A program made the position numbers and the translations under genes. A stretch of 64,000 bases of DNA from Mycolicibacterium porcinum (lineage in GTDB: Bacteria > Actinomycetota > Actinomycetes > Mycobacteriales > Mycobacteriaceae). This document shows, one piece after another, positions 24,995 through 35,102 of the stretch (positions within the stretch are counted from its first letter, which is position 1; every line of letters starts with the position of its first letter). The notes beneath the pieces were generated by a model that was not told the origin of the DNA, did not search any database, and saw nothing but the letters and a program-made list of their open reading frames with translations. Location of the stretch: assembly GCA_002086835.1 (NCBI GenBank), contig MVIG01000017.1:35761-99760 (forward strand), read 5' to 3'.

Positions 24995-26841
24995 CGCGAC
25001 TACTCGAAGTATCCGATCTGACGGTGGACTTCCCCACCGACGGGGCACCCGTTCAGGCGGTGCGGGGCGTGAACTTTCGCGTCGACGCCGGTGAGGTGGT
25101 CGCGCTCGTCGGCGAATCGGGCGCCGGGAAGTCGGCCAGCGCCATGGCTGTGGTGGGCCTGCTACCCGAATTCGCCGAGGTGTCCGGGTCGGTGCGGCTG
25201 CACGGCGAGGAACTGATCGGCCGTTCCGACGCCGAGATGTCGCGGATTCGCGGCAACACCATCGGCACGGTGTTCCAGGACCCGATGTCTGCGCTGACAC
25301 CGGTCTATACCGTGGGCGATCAGATCGCCGAAGCCCTGACGGTCCACAACCCGGACCTGAGCCGGCGCGCGGCCCGTACCCGGGCCGTCGAATTGCTCGA
25401 GCTGGTCGGCATCTCGCAGCCGGAACAGCGGGCCCGTTCCTTCCCGCACGAATTGTCCGGCGGCGAACGCCAGCGCGTGGTCATCGCCATCGCCATCGCC
25501 AACGATCCCGACCTGCTGATCTGCGACGAGCCCACCACGGCCCTCGACGTCACGGTGCAGGCCCAGATCCTGGAGGTGCTGAAGACCGCCCGTGACGTCA
25601 CCGGCGCCGGGGTGCTGATCATCACCCACGATCTCGGTGTGGTGGCCGAATTCGCCGATCGGGCACTGGTGATGTACGCCGGACGCGCCGTCGAGGATGC
25701 ACCGGTGTCCCGCCTGTACGAGCGGGCCCGGATGCCCTACACCGTCGGCCTGCTCGGCTCGGTGCCGCGCCTTGATGCGCCACAGGGAACGCGTCTGGTG
25801 CCGATCCCCGGTGCGCCGCCGTCGCTGACGACGACACCGCACGGCTGCCCCTTCGCCCCGCGCTGCCCACTGGCCATCGACGAATGCCAGGCCGCCGAAC
25901 CCGAACTCATCGAATTGGCGCCCGATCATCACGCCGCCTGTATCCGCACCGACCAGGTCGCTGGACGCAGTGCCGCCGAGATCTATCAGGTGGCCGGCAC
26001 CGACACAGGCACCGACGACAGCGACGTCCAGCCCGCCGACTCCGAGGTGGTGCTGCGGGTACGTGACCTGTCCAAGACCTACAAGCTGACCAAAGGGGTG
26101 GTGCTGCGCAGGCAGGTGGGCGAAGTCCGCGCGGTGGACAACGTCAGCTTCGACCTCCGCAGCGGTCGCACCCTCGGCATCGTCGGTGAGTCGGGGTCCG
26201 GCAAGTCCACCACCCTGCACCAGATCTTGAATCTGTCTGCACCGCAATCGGGTTCGATCGAAGTACTCGGCTCCGACGTCGCCACTCTGGACCGCAAGAC
26301 CCGCCGGGCCCTGCGCACCGACCTGCAGGTGGTCTTCCAGGACCCGGTGGCGTCACTGGACCCGCGGCTACCCGTGTCGGACGTCCTGGCAGAGCCGTTG
26401 ACCGCCAACGGTTTCGACAAACCCCGCATCGACGAGCGGGTGGCCGATCTCCTCGAGGTGGTCGGCCTGCGACGCGCCGACGCCAGCCGCTACCCGGCCG
26501 AATTCTCCGGCGGGCAGAAGCAGCGCATCGGGATCGCGCGCGCCCTGGCCCTGCAGCCCAAGATCATCGCGCTCGACGAACCGGTCTCCGCGCTCGACGT
26601 CTCCATCCAGGCCGGGATCATCAACCTGCTGCTGGACCTGCAAGACCGGTTCGACCTGGCCTATCTGTTCGTGTCCCACGACCTGTCGGTGGTCAAGCAC
26701 CTGGCCCACGATGTCGCGGTGATGTACAAGGGTGCGGTCGTCGAGCAGGGTTCGGGCGATGCGGTGTTCACCAACCCGCAGCACGAATACACCCGCAAAT
26801 TGCTGGCCGCGGTTCCGCAACCAAGACCGCTCAACGGTTAG
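24991..26841 (+). CDS. oppD: Peptide ABC transporter, fused dual ATPase OppD
   Basis: This 616-aa protein joins the two ATPases that are usually separate OppD and OppF subunits. The first has Walker [10 protein letters not shown], signature LSGGERQRV and Walker [13 protein letters not shown]. The second has [23 protein letters not shown] and [12 protein letters not shown]. Between them is the peptide-transporter extension with [17 protein letters not shown], whose Cys pattern is that of the Fe-S-binding loop in such ATPases. It energises OppBC from the cytosolic face. Its length matches Rv1281c. Confidence 0.95.
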   Translation: MTRLLEVSDLTVDFPTDGAPVQAVRGVNFRVDAGEVVALVGESGAGKSASAMAVVGLLPEFAEVSGSVRLHGEELIGRSDAEMSRIRGNTIGTVFQDPMSALTPVYTVGDQIAEALTVHNPDLSRRAARTRAVELLELVGISQPEQRARSFPHELSGGERQRVVIAIAIANDPDLLICDEPTTALDVTVQAQILEVLKTARDVTGAGVLIITHDLGVVAEFADRALVMYAGRAVEDAPVSRLYERARMPYTVGLLGSVPRLDAPQGTRLVPIPGAPPSLTTTPHGCPFAPRCPLAIDECQAAEPELIELAPDHHAACIRTDQVAGRSAAEIYQVAGTDTGTDDSDVQPADSEVVLRVRDLSKTYKLTKGVVLRRQVGEVRAVDNVSFDLRSGRTLGIVGESGSGKSTTLHQILNLSAPQSGSIEVLGSDVATLDRKTRRALRTDLQVVFQDPVASLDPRLPVSDVLAEPLTANGFDKPRIDERVADLLEVVGLRRADASRYPAEFSGGQKQRIGIARALALQPKIIALDEPVSALDVSIQAGIINLLLDLQDRFDLAYLFVSHDLSVVKHLAHDVAVMYKGAVVEQGSGDAVFTNPQHEYTRKLLAAVPQPRPLNG

Positions 26842-26883
26842 GTATTGCCGCATCCCCGGGATCCGGCATCTAGCATCGACGGG

Positions 26884-28575
26884 GTGTACGGGTTCAAGGG
26901 GTTCAGGTTCCAGCGTTTCGCCGTCGTCGCAGCCGTCACCGCACTGGCCCTGGCCGGGTGCTCCGGCGGTGACCGGGAAACCCCGTCGGCCGGCGGCAAC
27001 GCCGAGGTGGGCACCAACAACGACATCAATCCGCAGGATGTGGCGAACCTGCGGCAGGGCGGCGACCTGCGCCTGGCGCTGACCGAGTTCCCGTCGAACT
27101 TCAACCCGCTGCACATCGACGGCAACACCGGCGACGTCGGCGCGCTCACCAGGGCCACCATGCCCCGCACCTTCGTGATCGCCGCCGACGGGTCGGCCAC
27201 GGTGAACACCGACTACTTCACCAATGTCGAACTGACGGGGACCAACCCCCAAGTGGTCACCTACACGATCAATCCCAAGGCGGTGTGGTCCGACGGCACC
27301 CCGATCACCTGGGAGGACATCAAGTTCCAGACTGAGGCCAACAGCGGCAAGAACCCGGCGTTCGTCATCGCCGCGCCCAACGGCTTCGAGCGGGTGGCCT
27401 CGGTGACCCGCGGTGTCGACGACCGTCAGGCTGTGATGACCTTCGACAAGCCCTACGCGGACTGGAAGGGCATGTTCGCCGGCAACGGTCGGCTGCTGCC
27501 CAAGAGCATGACCGCCACACCGGAGGCCTTCAACAAAGGACAGCTCACCCAGCCAGGACCGTCGGCCGGGCCGTTCCTGGTGTCCAACATCGACCGGGGC
27601 GCACAGCGGATCACGTTGAGCCGCAACCCGAAATGGTGGGGTGCCCCACCGCTGCTGGACACCATCACGTATCTCGTCCTCGATGACGCGGCGCGCATTC
27701 CGGCACTGCAGAACAACACCATCGACGCCACCGGGACCACGTCGCTGGACGAACTGACCATCGCCCGCAAGACCCCGGGCATCAGCATCCGGCGGGCCCC
27801 GTCGGCCAGCTGGTACCACCTGACCTTCAACGGTGCGCCCGGTTCGATCCTGGCCGACCCGGCGCTGCGTCGGGCGGTCGCCAAGGGCATCGACCGTCAG
27901 GCGCTGGCCAACATCACCCAGCGTGGACTGACCGACAACCCGGTGCCGCTGAACAACCACATCTACGTGGCGGGTCAGCAGGGCTATCAGGACAATGCCG
28001 GCGCGGTGGCCTTCGATCCGGAGAAAGCCAAGGCCGAACTCGACGCACTGGGCTGGAAAGTGCCTGAGGGACGGCAGTTCCGGGAGAAGGACGGCAAGGA
28101 GCTCGTCATCCGCAACGTGTTCTACGACGCGGGCAGCACTCGGCAGGTGGCTCAGATCGCGCAGAACATGCTCGGCCAGATCGGGGTGAACCTGAAGCTC
28201 GACACCAAGCCGGGTACCGGGTTCTTCACCAACTACATCATCAAGGGCGATTTCGACATCGCTCAGTTCGCATTCCTCGGCGACGCCTTCCCGCTGAGCT
28301 CGCTGACCCAGATCTACGCGCAGGATGGTGCCAGTAACTTCGGCAAGATCGGCAGCCCCGAGATCGACGCCAAGATCGAGGACACACTGAAAGAGCTGGA
28401 CCCGGTCAAGGCGCGCGCCCTGGCCAACGAGCTCGACCAGATGTTGTTCGAGGAGGTGTTCAGCCTGCCGCTGTTCCAGTCACCCGGCAACGTCGCGGTG
28501 CGCAGCAGCCTGGCCAACTTCGGAGCCCCCGGCCTGGCCGACACGGACTACACCAAGGTCGGGTTCGTCAAGTAG
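26884..28575 (+). CDS. oppA: Peptide-binding lipoprotein OppA
   Basis: This 563-aa solute-binding protein of the SBP_bac_5 family starts best at GTG 26884. That start gives a short basic segment, a hydrophobic stretch and the lipobox LALAG-C. ATG 26845 would place 13 polar residues ahead. The motifs GGDLRLALTEFPSNFNPLHID and AVWSDGTPITWEDIKFQ are typical of peptide-binding OppA/DppA. It is lipid-anchored outside the membrane and delivers ligands to OppBC. It is the last gene of the operon and converges with a hydrolase gene, overlapping by 8 nt. Confidence 0.93.
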   Translation: MYGFKGFRFQRFAVVAAVTALALAGCSGGDRETPSAGGNAEVGTNNDINPQDVANLRQGGDLRLALTEFPSNFNPLHIDGNTGDVGALTRATMPRTFVIAADGSATVNTDYFTNVELTGTNPQVVTYTINPKAVWSDGTPITWEDIKFQTEANSGKNPAFVIAAPNGFERVASVTRGVDDRQAVMTFDKPYADWKGMFAGNGRLLPKSMTATPEAFNKGQLTQPGPSAGPFLVSNIDRGAQRITLSRNPKWWGAPPLLDTITYLVLDDAARIPALQNNTIDATGTTSLDELTIARKTPGISIRRAPSASWYHLTFNGAPGSILADPALRRAVAKGIDRQALANITQRGLTDNPVPLNNHIYVAGQQGYQDNAGAVAFDPEKAKAELDALGWKVPEGRQFREKDGKELVIRNVFYDAGSTRQVAQIAQNMLGQIGVNLKLDTKPGTGFFTNYIIKGDFDIAQFAFLGDAFPLSSLTQIYAQDGASNFGKIGSPEIDAKIEDTLKELDPVKARALANELDQMLFEEVFSLPLFQSPGNVAVRSSLANFGAPGLADTDYTKVGFVK

Positions 28576-29821
28576 TCGCCGCACCCCGCGGTCTGCCGGC
28601 AGGCATCACCGCCTCCAGGACCGTCGCCGCCGCGATCGCCGCGACCGCGGCCCGGACGACGCCCCGGGCGGGCAGGTCGTCCAGCTCGTCCGCGGTGGCC
28701 GAAAGTTGCTCCGCCACACCGTCGCACACCGCCCGGATCACCGCGAAGGCAGCCTGCTCCCTGGTATCGAGCACGCTGTGGGCGACAGTCGGCATCCGAA
28801 CCAGCACGGCATCGGGCACCAGTGCCGCGATCCGCTCGGCCACAGCAGGCGGCGTGGTCAGGTCCCGGCCGCCCGACACCACGACGGTGGGCCAGTGGAA
28901 GTCGGGTAACTCGGTCATCAGGTCGAACGGCTCTGCCTCGAAGGGTTCGTACAGCTTGGCGCTGCCGATCATGTCGGCCATCTCAAGCGCCGGGTCCAGC
29001 GGCAGACCGTCGGGCACCCCGGCGTAGTTCAACTCGCGGAAAGCGATGCGCCCGACGAGATCTACCTCGTTGCGGTACGGCGCTTTTCGCGTCGAGAGCC
29101 GGTTCAGCCGAGCCAGGCCCGACCATACCAAGGTGCGCCCGCGCAGCAGCAGATCGAGCTGGCGGTCCAATAAAGCGGGACCGCCGAACCCATACAGCAG
29201 CCCGGCCAGTTCTCCCCCTCTGGTGGCCAATACCCCGTCGGCCACCAGGCGCCGGACCTTCGGCGCCAGCTCCGCGGTCTCGGGGTCGGAGCCCTCCCAC
29301 AGCAGACCGCGAATCGCGCTGCGCATCGCCTCGATGTCGCCGGTGGACAACAGCGGCGAGTCCAGCACCATCGCCGCGATCCGTTCGGGATGCCGCACCC
29401 CGAAGCCTGCGGCGATGTAGCTGCCGTACGACGTGCCGTAGAGCACCGCCTCGTGCACACCGGCGTCGTCGAGCACCGCGGCGACATCGTCGACCACCTG
29501 CTCGACGGTGATGGCCGCGGGAGGCAGATCCGCCCCCGCGTCGGTGTGCCGCGACATCCCGATGCCCCGGTGCTCGATCATGATCACGTCGAAACCGGCT
29601 GCCGCCGCGCGCCTGCGCAAGGCGCGGTAAGGCTGGATCGATGCGACGCCGGGGCCGCCCGGGATGAGCACCACCGGATGCGCCGATTTGCGCCCGGCCC
29701 GTACGTAGAACAGGTCGAACTGCTCGTCGGAACCGGGACTGACCGGCCGTCGCACCGCCCGCACCCCCGGTAGCGCAGCGAGCTTGTCGTGCGCCCGCCT
29801 ACGCTTGGCGTTCATCGTCAT
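28568..29821 (-). CDS. Alpha/beta hydrolase, proline iminopeptidase-like
   Basis: This 417-aa protein has the alpha/beta hydrolase fold. The oxyanion-hole motif is LIPGGPGVASI, HRGIGMS follows, and the nucleophile elbow is YGTSYGSYIAAGFG. The acid lies in VVSGGRDLTTPPAVAERI and the catalytic His in PTVAHSVLDT. The C-terminal 60 residues are an Ala-rich tail. The pattern fits prolyl aminopeptidase-like hydrolases, which would suit a neighbour of a peptide importer, but the substrate is unproven. It faces the DszC-like gene across a 119-nt divergent region. Confidence 0.83.
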   Translation of the reverse strand: MTMNAKRRRAHDKLAALPGVRAVRRPVSPGSDEQFDLFYVRAGRKSAHPVVLIPGGPGVASIQPYRALRRRAAAAGFDVIMIEHRGIGMSRHTDAGADLPPAAITVEQVVDDVAAVLDDAGVHEAVLYGTSYGSYIAAGFGVRHPERIAAMVLDSPLLSTGDIEAMRSAIRGLLWEGSDPETAELAPKVRRLVADGVLATRGGELAGLLYGFGGPALLDRQLDLLLRGRTLVWSGLARLNRLSTRKAPYRNEVDLVGRIAFRELNYAGVPDGLPLDPALEMADMIGSAKLYEPFEAEPFDLMTELPDFHWPTVVVSGGRDLTTPPAVAERIAALVPDAVLVRMPTVAHSVLDTREQAAFAVIRAVCDGVAEQLSATADELDDLPARGVVRAAVAAIAAATVLEAVMPAGRPRGAATT

Positions 29822-29940
29822 TGCGCTCCATTGTGCCGCGCGGCGCTCAGATCAGATAGATGGCGCGGGTCCGGGCGGCTTAGGTTCGGGCTGATCGAAA
29901 CGCGTGCCCACCGATAGCCGGTTCGGATACAAACGGTGGC

Positions 29941-31158
29941 ATGACCACCGTCGAGAACGTGACCCGTATTTTGCCCGGTACGCCGGAGTGGGATGACCTG
30001 CTGGCCTCGATCGCCGCAGGCGCCAAGGACCGCGACCTCAACGACGAGAATCCCTTCGATCAGGTCGCGGCGCTCAAGCGGGCCGGTTTCGGTACCCTGC
30101 GCCTGCCCGAATCGCTCGGTGGCGCCGGATTCTCTGTGCCGCAGCTGTTCTCCGCCGTGATCGATGTGGCCAAGGCCGATCCGATCGTGGCCCACATCTT
30201 CCGCACTCATTTCTGGTTCACCGAGGAGCGCCTGCGCAACGCCGACGACCCGGTGTCCAAACACTGGCTGGGCAAGATCGCCGAGGGCAAGATCTTCGGG
30301 AATGCGTTCAGCGAGAAGGGCTCCCTGGCAGTGGGCAGCCTGGTGTTCAACACCCGGCTGCTGGCCGATCCGGCCGGGTCAGGGTTCCGGCTGACCGGCG
30401 AGAAGTACTACAGCACCGGCACCCTGTTCTCGGACTATCTGACGGTGACCGCCACCACCGACCACGACTCGGTGGCCAACGTGCTGGTACCCACTGACCG
30501 CGAGGGAGTGCGGCTGGTCGACGACTGGGACGGATTCGGCCAGCGCCGCACCGGAACAGGTACCACGACGCTCACGAATGTCGCGGTCACAGCCGATGAG
30601 ATCCTGTCCGACACCCCGTACGACGCCGATCCGGTGCCGACCGTGCAATACGCCGCGCTGCAGTTGTTCATCCACGCGGTGGTCGCGGGCATCCTGGCCA
30701 ATGTCGTCGACGACGGCGTGGCGCTGCTGCGGTCACGCGAGCGCAACTTCAGCCATGCCGTCACCGAGCGGCCCACCGACGATCCCCTGCTGCAGCGCCA
30801 GTTGGGGGTGCTGGCCAGCACGGCCTACGTGGCCCGGGCCGCAGTGCTGGATGCGGCCGCGGCGATCGGGGCCGCCACCGATTCCGCGGTCGACGGCGTG
30901 CCGGACGCGCGGCTCGCCGCGGAAGCACAGCTCAAGGTCGCCAAGGTGAAGGTGCACCTCGACGACGTCGCGCCCGAGGCCGCGACCCGGCTGCTGGAAC
31001 TGGGCGGCGCGAGCGCGGCCTCCCGGCAACGCAACCTGGACCGGCACTGGCGCAACATCCGCACCATCACCCTGCACAATCCGGTGGCCTACAAGGCGCG
31101 GGTGATCGGCCAGAACCTGTTGGACGGCACGCCGGTTCCGGCCAACGCCTACTTCTGA
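29941..31158 (+). CDS. DszC/SfnB-like flavin-dependent monooxygenase
   Basis: This 405-aa protein has an acyl-CoA dehydrogenase fold. The family that includes DszC and SfnB uses FMNH2 from a partner reductase to oxidise organosulfur compounds. Supporting segments are FGTLRLPESLGGAGFSVPQL, FGNAFSEKGSLAVG, LTGEKYYSTGTLFSDY, and the C-terminal RNLDRHWRNIRTITLHNPVA shared with DszC-like enzymes. The catalytic Glu of true acyl-CoA dehydrogenases is not apparent. A role in sulfur scavenging fits the cys genes in this window but is inference; the reductase partner is not encoded here. Confidence 0.8.
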   Translation: MTTVENVTRILPGTPEWDDLLASIAAGAKDRDLNDENPFDQVAALKRAGFGTLRLPESLGGAGFSVPQLFSAVIDVAKADPIVAHIFRTHFWFTEERLRNADDPVSKHWLGKIAEGKIFGNAFSEKGSLAVGSLVFNTRLLADPAGSGFRLTGEKYYSTGTLFSDYLTVTATTDHDSVANVLVPTDREGVRLVDDWDGFGQRRTGTGTTTLTNVAVTADEILSDTPYDADPVPTVQYAALQLFIHAVVAGILANVVDDGVALLRSRERNFSHAVTERPTDDPLLQRQLGVLASTAYVARAAVLDAAAAIGAATDSAVDGVPDARLAAEAQLKVAKVKVHLDDVAPEAATRLLELGGASAASRQRNLDRHWRNIRTITLHNPVAYKARVIGQNLLDGTPVPANAYF

Positions 31159-31181
31159 TCGAGTGAGTGGGTAGCCGATTT

Positions 31182-33815
31182 CTAGGCCGTCAGTTCGATG
31201 TGGTGGGCGCCGCCGACACTGGCGTAGCGTTCGGGACTGCAGGTCAGCACGATGACCTGTCCGTCGCCTCCGACGGCGTCGAACACGGCGCCCATCTTGA
31301 TCAGCCGATCCGGATCGGTGAAACCCAGCGCATCGTCGATGATGACGGGAACGCTGTCCTCTTTGGCCACCATCGTGGCGCCGGCCAGCCGCGCCACGAT
31401 GGCCAACTGCTCCTTGGCGCCGCCGGACAGCGATTCGTAGGGCACCGTCCGACCGGACAGCGTGCGGGTCCGGATGTTGAGGTCGCTGTCAACGTCAACC
31501 TCGAAATCCTCACCGAACACGAGCCGGCCCAGCCGTTGCACCTCGAGGCGGAACGGATCCGCGTAGCGCTGCCGAGTGGCGTCGCGGTGGCGCGCCATCA
31601 CCGAACGCAGCGTCTCGGCCGCGCGGGCGCGACGGTGCACCCGGAGATATTCGGCGTGCGCGTGTTCGCGTTCGGTCTCGGCGGCATCGAGATGCCCCTT
31701 GCGCCCCTGCGTGCCGTACACCTTGAGTTGGGCGGCGACCTCCCGCAGCCCCTCCACCGCCGTCCCGTGCCGGGCATCCAGCAGCCCTGCGGTGCGGACC
31801 GCCTCATCCAGGGCGGTGTTCACCGAATCCGGTTCGGTGGCGGACAATTCGGCCCGCAGGGCGGCGACGCGGCCCGCGGTGGCACCGGCCTCCTCGTCGG
31901 CGGCCTGGGCCTTGACGGCCAGCTCGTCGTCACCGGTCTGCGCGCGCTGGACCTCCAACCGGCCGCCCGCCACAGTCAGCTCGGCCTGGGCCGTGGTGAG
32001 CTTGTCACGGAGCACACTCAACCGGGTCGACTTGTCCGCCAGCTTCTTGGCCGCGGCGGCGACCACCTTGCGGCTGGTCTCACAGTCGGCCAGGGCCTGC
32101 CGGTGCGCGGCCACCGCGGTGTCGAGTTCGGTTCGGGCAGCGCCGATATCGGTGGGTCCGGACAGTTCGAACAACCCGGTCTCGTCTGGCTGGCCGGCCC
32201 GCAGCTGCGCCAGCCGTGACCGCAGGTCCGCCAGATCGTCCTCACCGGTGAGCGCATCCACAGTGGCGCGCAACCGATCCCGGCTACCGAGCAGATCGCG
32301 ACGGCGGGCGTCGAGGGCACGAGCGGCCTCCACACCGTCGACCCCGGCAGCGGCCAATGCCGTGTCCAACGCACTCTGCGCCTCGTCGAGCCGGGCCTGG
32401 GTCTGCGCCGCGGGCGCTCCGGGCACCACACGGACGGTGAGCACCCCGGGCACGTCGATCTCGGTGTCGGCCGTGGTGTTGACCATCCACGGTTGGCGTG
32501 CCTCCAGAGCCACCGGAGCGTCGTCCACCCGGACATCGAGGCTGTCGACAGCGACGAGTTCGATGCGCGCCGAGGCGAGTTCGGCTTGGCCCGCAGCGCG
32601 TTCCACCGCCACAGCGGCCGCTTCGATGGCGCGCATCCCGGCATCGTCGAGGTTGATCTCGGCGAGTTCAGCCGTGATCCGGTCGAGTTCCCGCACTGCG
32701 GTGTCGATCTTGCTCAGCCGGGTGGCCAGCCGGTCGGCCTCGTCACGGTCGGTCATGCGCGTCAGGGTGGCCCGGGCCGCCTCGACCCGGAGTTCCAGTT
32801 CCTGCGCCGCGGCCTGAGCCTGTTCGGCCGCTTCCTGGGCAGCCTCGTGAACCTCACGCGCCGTGGTGGTTTCGCCCTCGGCCACCCCGAGGGCGGCCTG
32901 TAGTTCGGTGATGGCCCCGGTCCGCTCGTCGAGCTCGGCGCGCAGCCTGCGCCGCTCGTTGAGCGCGGCAGCCGAGGCGGCCTGGGCCACCCGGGCGGCC
33001 TCGGCGACCACCTCGGCCTCCTTGAGCCGCTGTACCAGTGCGGCGACCGTTTCGGCAGCCGTGCGAGCTGCGGCCAGCCTGACCTGGGCCTGCTCCCGTT
33101 GGCCGGCCAATTCGGCGACCTCGGCGGTGAGTTCGGCATGTCGGCGCACTGCGTCGTCGACCTCGGCCACCGCGGCGGCGCACTGCGCCACCTCGCCCTC
33201 GGCGGCGGCGAGCCGCTTGGTCACCGCCGCCCACTCACCCGTGGGGCGGCCCGTGGCGGTGAAGTAGCGCAGATACTCCGCGTCGATGCGCTCGATCAGC
33301 AGCGGCTCATCGCCGGAGAGGGCGACCGCCTCACCCGCCGCCACATCCAGCGCCCGGGCCAGCGCATCGGAACCCGAAAGGTCCACCGGTGCCGTAGAGC
33401 TGGACTGCAGCACCCGCTGGGCCTGCCACAGGCTGGTGTCGACGGTCTCGGACAGCATGCCCAGCACCCGCTCGTGCGCCTCGTCGCCGCTGAGCTGCTC
33501 GCGCACCGGCGCCAGCACCGTCAACTGGGTTTCGGCACGCTTGTGAAACCGCTTGCGGTACATGAACCGGTAAGGGCCGGTGGAGATTTCGGCCATCACC
33601 TCGGCGCCGACGTCGGCATGGGTCGGCTTGACCTGCTTGACTTCCTTCTTGCCCGAGCGGTCCTTGGCCTCCAGCAGCAGATCCAGCGCCTCGATCATCG
33701 AAGACTTGCCGATCTCGTTGGCGCCGCTGACCACCACCACACCGTGGTCGGGGAACTCGATCTCGCGGTGGGTGATGCCGCGGTAGTTGGTCAGGACCAG
33801 GCGGTGCAGTTTCAT
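31182..33815 (-). CDS. SbcC/Rad50-like coiled-coil ATPase (Rv1278-like)
   Basis: This 877-aa SMC-related ATPase has an N-terminal Walker A GANEIGKSS (residues 31-39) and long Ala/Glu/Arg-rich coiled coils from about residue 200 to 750. There is a midpoint beta domain near residue 420, and the C-terminal signature SLSGGAKEQLAIVARLAG is followed by Walker B VPVIIDDALGF. It overlaps the upstream metallophosphoesterase gene by 4 nt, giving an SbcD-SbcC-like pair probably involved in DNA end or hairpin processing. Length and neighbours match Rv1278. Confidence 0.9.
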   Translation of the reverse strand: MKLHRLVLTNYRGITHREIEFPDHGVVVVSGANEIGKSSMIEALDLLLEAKDRSGKKEVKQVKPTHADVGAEVMAEISTGPYRFMYRKRFHKRAETQLTVLAPVREQLSGDEAHERVLGMLSETVDTSLWQAQRVLQSSSTAPVDLSGSDALARALDVAAGEAVALSGDEPLLIERIDAEYLRYFTATGRPTGEWAAVTKRLAAAEGEVAQCAAAVAEVDDAVRRHAELTAEVAELAGQREQAQVRLAAARTAAETVAALVQRLKEAEVVAEAARVAQAASAAALNERRRLRAELDERTGAITELQAALGVAEGETTTAREVHEAAQEAAEQAQAAAQELELRVEAARATLTRMTDRDEADRLATRLSKIDTAVRELDRITAELAEINLDDAGMRAIEAAAVAVERAAGQAELASARIELVAVDSLDVRVDDAPVALEARQPWMVNTTADTEIDVPGVLTVRVVPGAPAAQTQARLDEAQSALDTALAAAGVDGVEAARALDARRRDLLGSRDRLRATVDALTGEDDLADLRSRLAQLRAGQPDETGLFELSGPTDIGAARTELDTAVAAHRQALADCETSRKVVAAAAKKLADKSTRLSVLRDKLTTAQAELTVAGGRLEVQRAQTGDDELAVKAQAADEEAGATAGRVAALRAELSATEPDSVNTALDEAVRTAGLLDARHGTAVEGLREVAAQLKVYGTQGRKGHLDAAETEREHAHAEYLRVHRRARAAETLRSVMARHRDATRQRYADPFRLEVQRLGRLVFGEDFEVDVDSDLNIRTRTLSGRTVPYESLSGGAKEQLAIVARLAGATMVAKEDSVPVIIDDALGFTDPDRLIKMGAVFDAVGGDGQVIVLTCSPERYASVGGAHHIELTA

Positions 33816-34972
33816 GCCGCGCTCCCCCGATCGACCAGGCGCAGCAGCAATCCCAGTGCCGCCCGCGCGTCGTCGGCCCCGGCGCCATCGGTGCGCGCGG
33901 TGGCCACCAACTCGTCCACTGCCGCCGCCGCGAAGCCTCCGATACCCAGGTCGTCGAACTCACCGTCGGCCGGCAGCACGGCGATCTCGGTGTGCCGCTC
34001 CCACAGCGTCAACGCCGCGAACAACCGGGCATAGCGGTCCAGGCAGGCGTCGAGCGCCGCCTTGTCGGTCACCGTCAGCGAGCCCGTCAACGCCAGCCGG
34101 ACCACGGTACGTTCCTTGTCCGCCAACAGATCCAGATTCAGATCCAGGTCCGCCACATCACGATCGGTGTCCACCTCACGGCGCAGCGTGACGAACCGCC
34201 AGCGGCCCACCCGCTCCGAGTCGACCCGGACCCCGCGGTGCGGATCGGTCTCGTCGATCTCGACCAGCAGGACGTGCCCCGGATCGGCTTCGATGTCGTC
34301 GTAGTTCGTCACCTCGGGCGAGCCCGAGTACCAGACCCGGCCGGTCGACCCCACCTCGGTGCGAGAGTGCTTGTCCCCCAACGCCACATAGTGAATCGCG
34401 CCGCGTGCCAGCGCGTCCTCCACCGCGGCGAGCCGGATCAGCGACGGCTTGTCCTTGTCCGGATCCAGGATGTCGACGCCACCGTGCCCGACCACCACCC
34501 GGGTGACCCCGTCGGCGGGCAGGTCCGCGAGGACATCGCCAACCAGATCCGAGGTGGGCGCCTTGGACCGCCACGGCGCCGCCACGATCTCCAGCCCGGG
34601 CCGCACCTCATGCACCCCGGCGCGATCGAGGACCACGACGTTGTCCGGGCATTCCGCGGTGAACAGCGCACTGGTGTAGACCGACGCGGCATCCAGCGGG
34701 TCATGGTTGCCCGGCAGCAGATACACCGGGACGCCGATGGCCCGCATGGCCTCCAGCGACAAACTGACCTCACGCGGCGCCAACTGGTTGTGCTCGAACA
34801 CGTCGCCGGACACCACCACGAACTCGGCACCCGTTCTGGCCGCCACGGCGCCGAGGGCCGCGACCGCCTCCCGGCGCGACGCCGAATAACGCGGCTGTGC
34901 CTCACCGTCCCCGGCGCTGAGGAAGTGACGGGTCATGCCGAGTTGCCAGTCGGCGGTGTGCAGAAAACGCAT
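33812..34972 (-). CDS. SbcD/Mre11-like metallophosphoesterase (Rv1277-like)
   Basis: This 386-aa nuclease-type protein begins MRFLHTADWQLG, which supplies the first Asp-His metal pair. VVSGDVFEHNQ, LLPGNHDPLD and VVGHGGVD give the remaining calcineurin-like motifs, and GDKHSRTEVG the last His. The C-terminal part contacts the partner ATPase encoded directly downstream. ATG 34972 is chosen because the domain starts there; the frame is open further upstream to 35155 but lacks family similarity. It is divergent from the SixA-like gene. Confidence 0.9.
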   Translation of the reverse strand: MRFLHTADWQLGMTRHFLSAGDGEAQPRYSASRREAVAALGAVAARTGAEFVVVSGDVFEHNQLAPREVSLSLEAMRAIGVPVYLLPGNHDPLDAASVYTSALFTAECPDNVVVLDRAGVHEVRPGLEIVAAPWRSKAPTSDLVGDVLADLPADGVTRVVVGHGGVDILDPDKDKPSLIRLAAVEDALARGAIHYVALGDKHSRTEVGSTGRVWYSGSPEVTNYDDIEADPGHVLLVEIDETDPHRGVRVDSERVGRWRFVTLRREVDTDRDVADLDLNLDLLADKERTVVRLALTGSLTVTDKAALDACLDRYARLFAALTLWERHTEIAVLPADGEFDDLGIGGFAAAAVDELVATARTDGAGADDARAALGLLLRLVDRGSAA

Positions 34973-35102
34973 CGGCCCCGTCCCTTCTGTGTCGACCCCC
35001 GCGGGCTCATGTTTCGTGGAGCAAGGCGAGTGTAAAACCGGCGGCCGACAAGTCCGGGGACCTGCGGCGGCATGGCCCCGGTTTGCCGATACCGTATGAA
35101 GA

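Noticed and set aside
26368-27960. 530-codon minus-strand open frame opposite oppD and oppA
   Set aside because: It spans two clear genes on the other strand, and its composition (Gly, Val, Arg, Gln, His) is that of a mirror frame.
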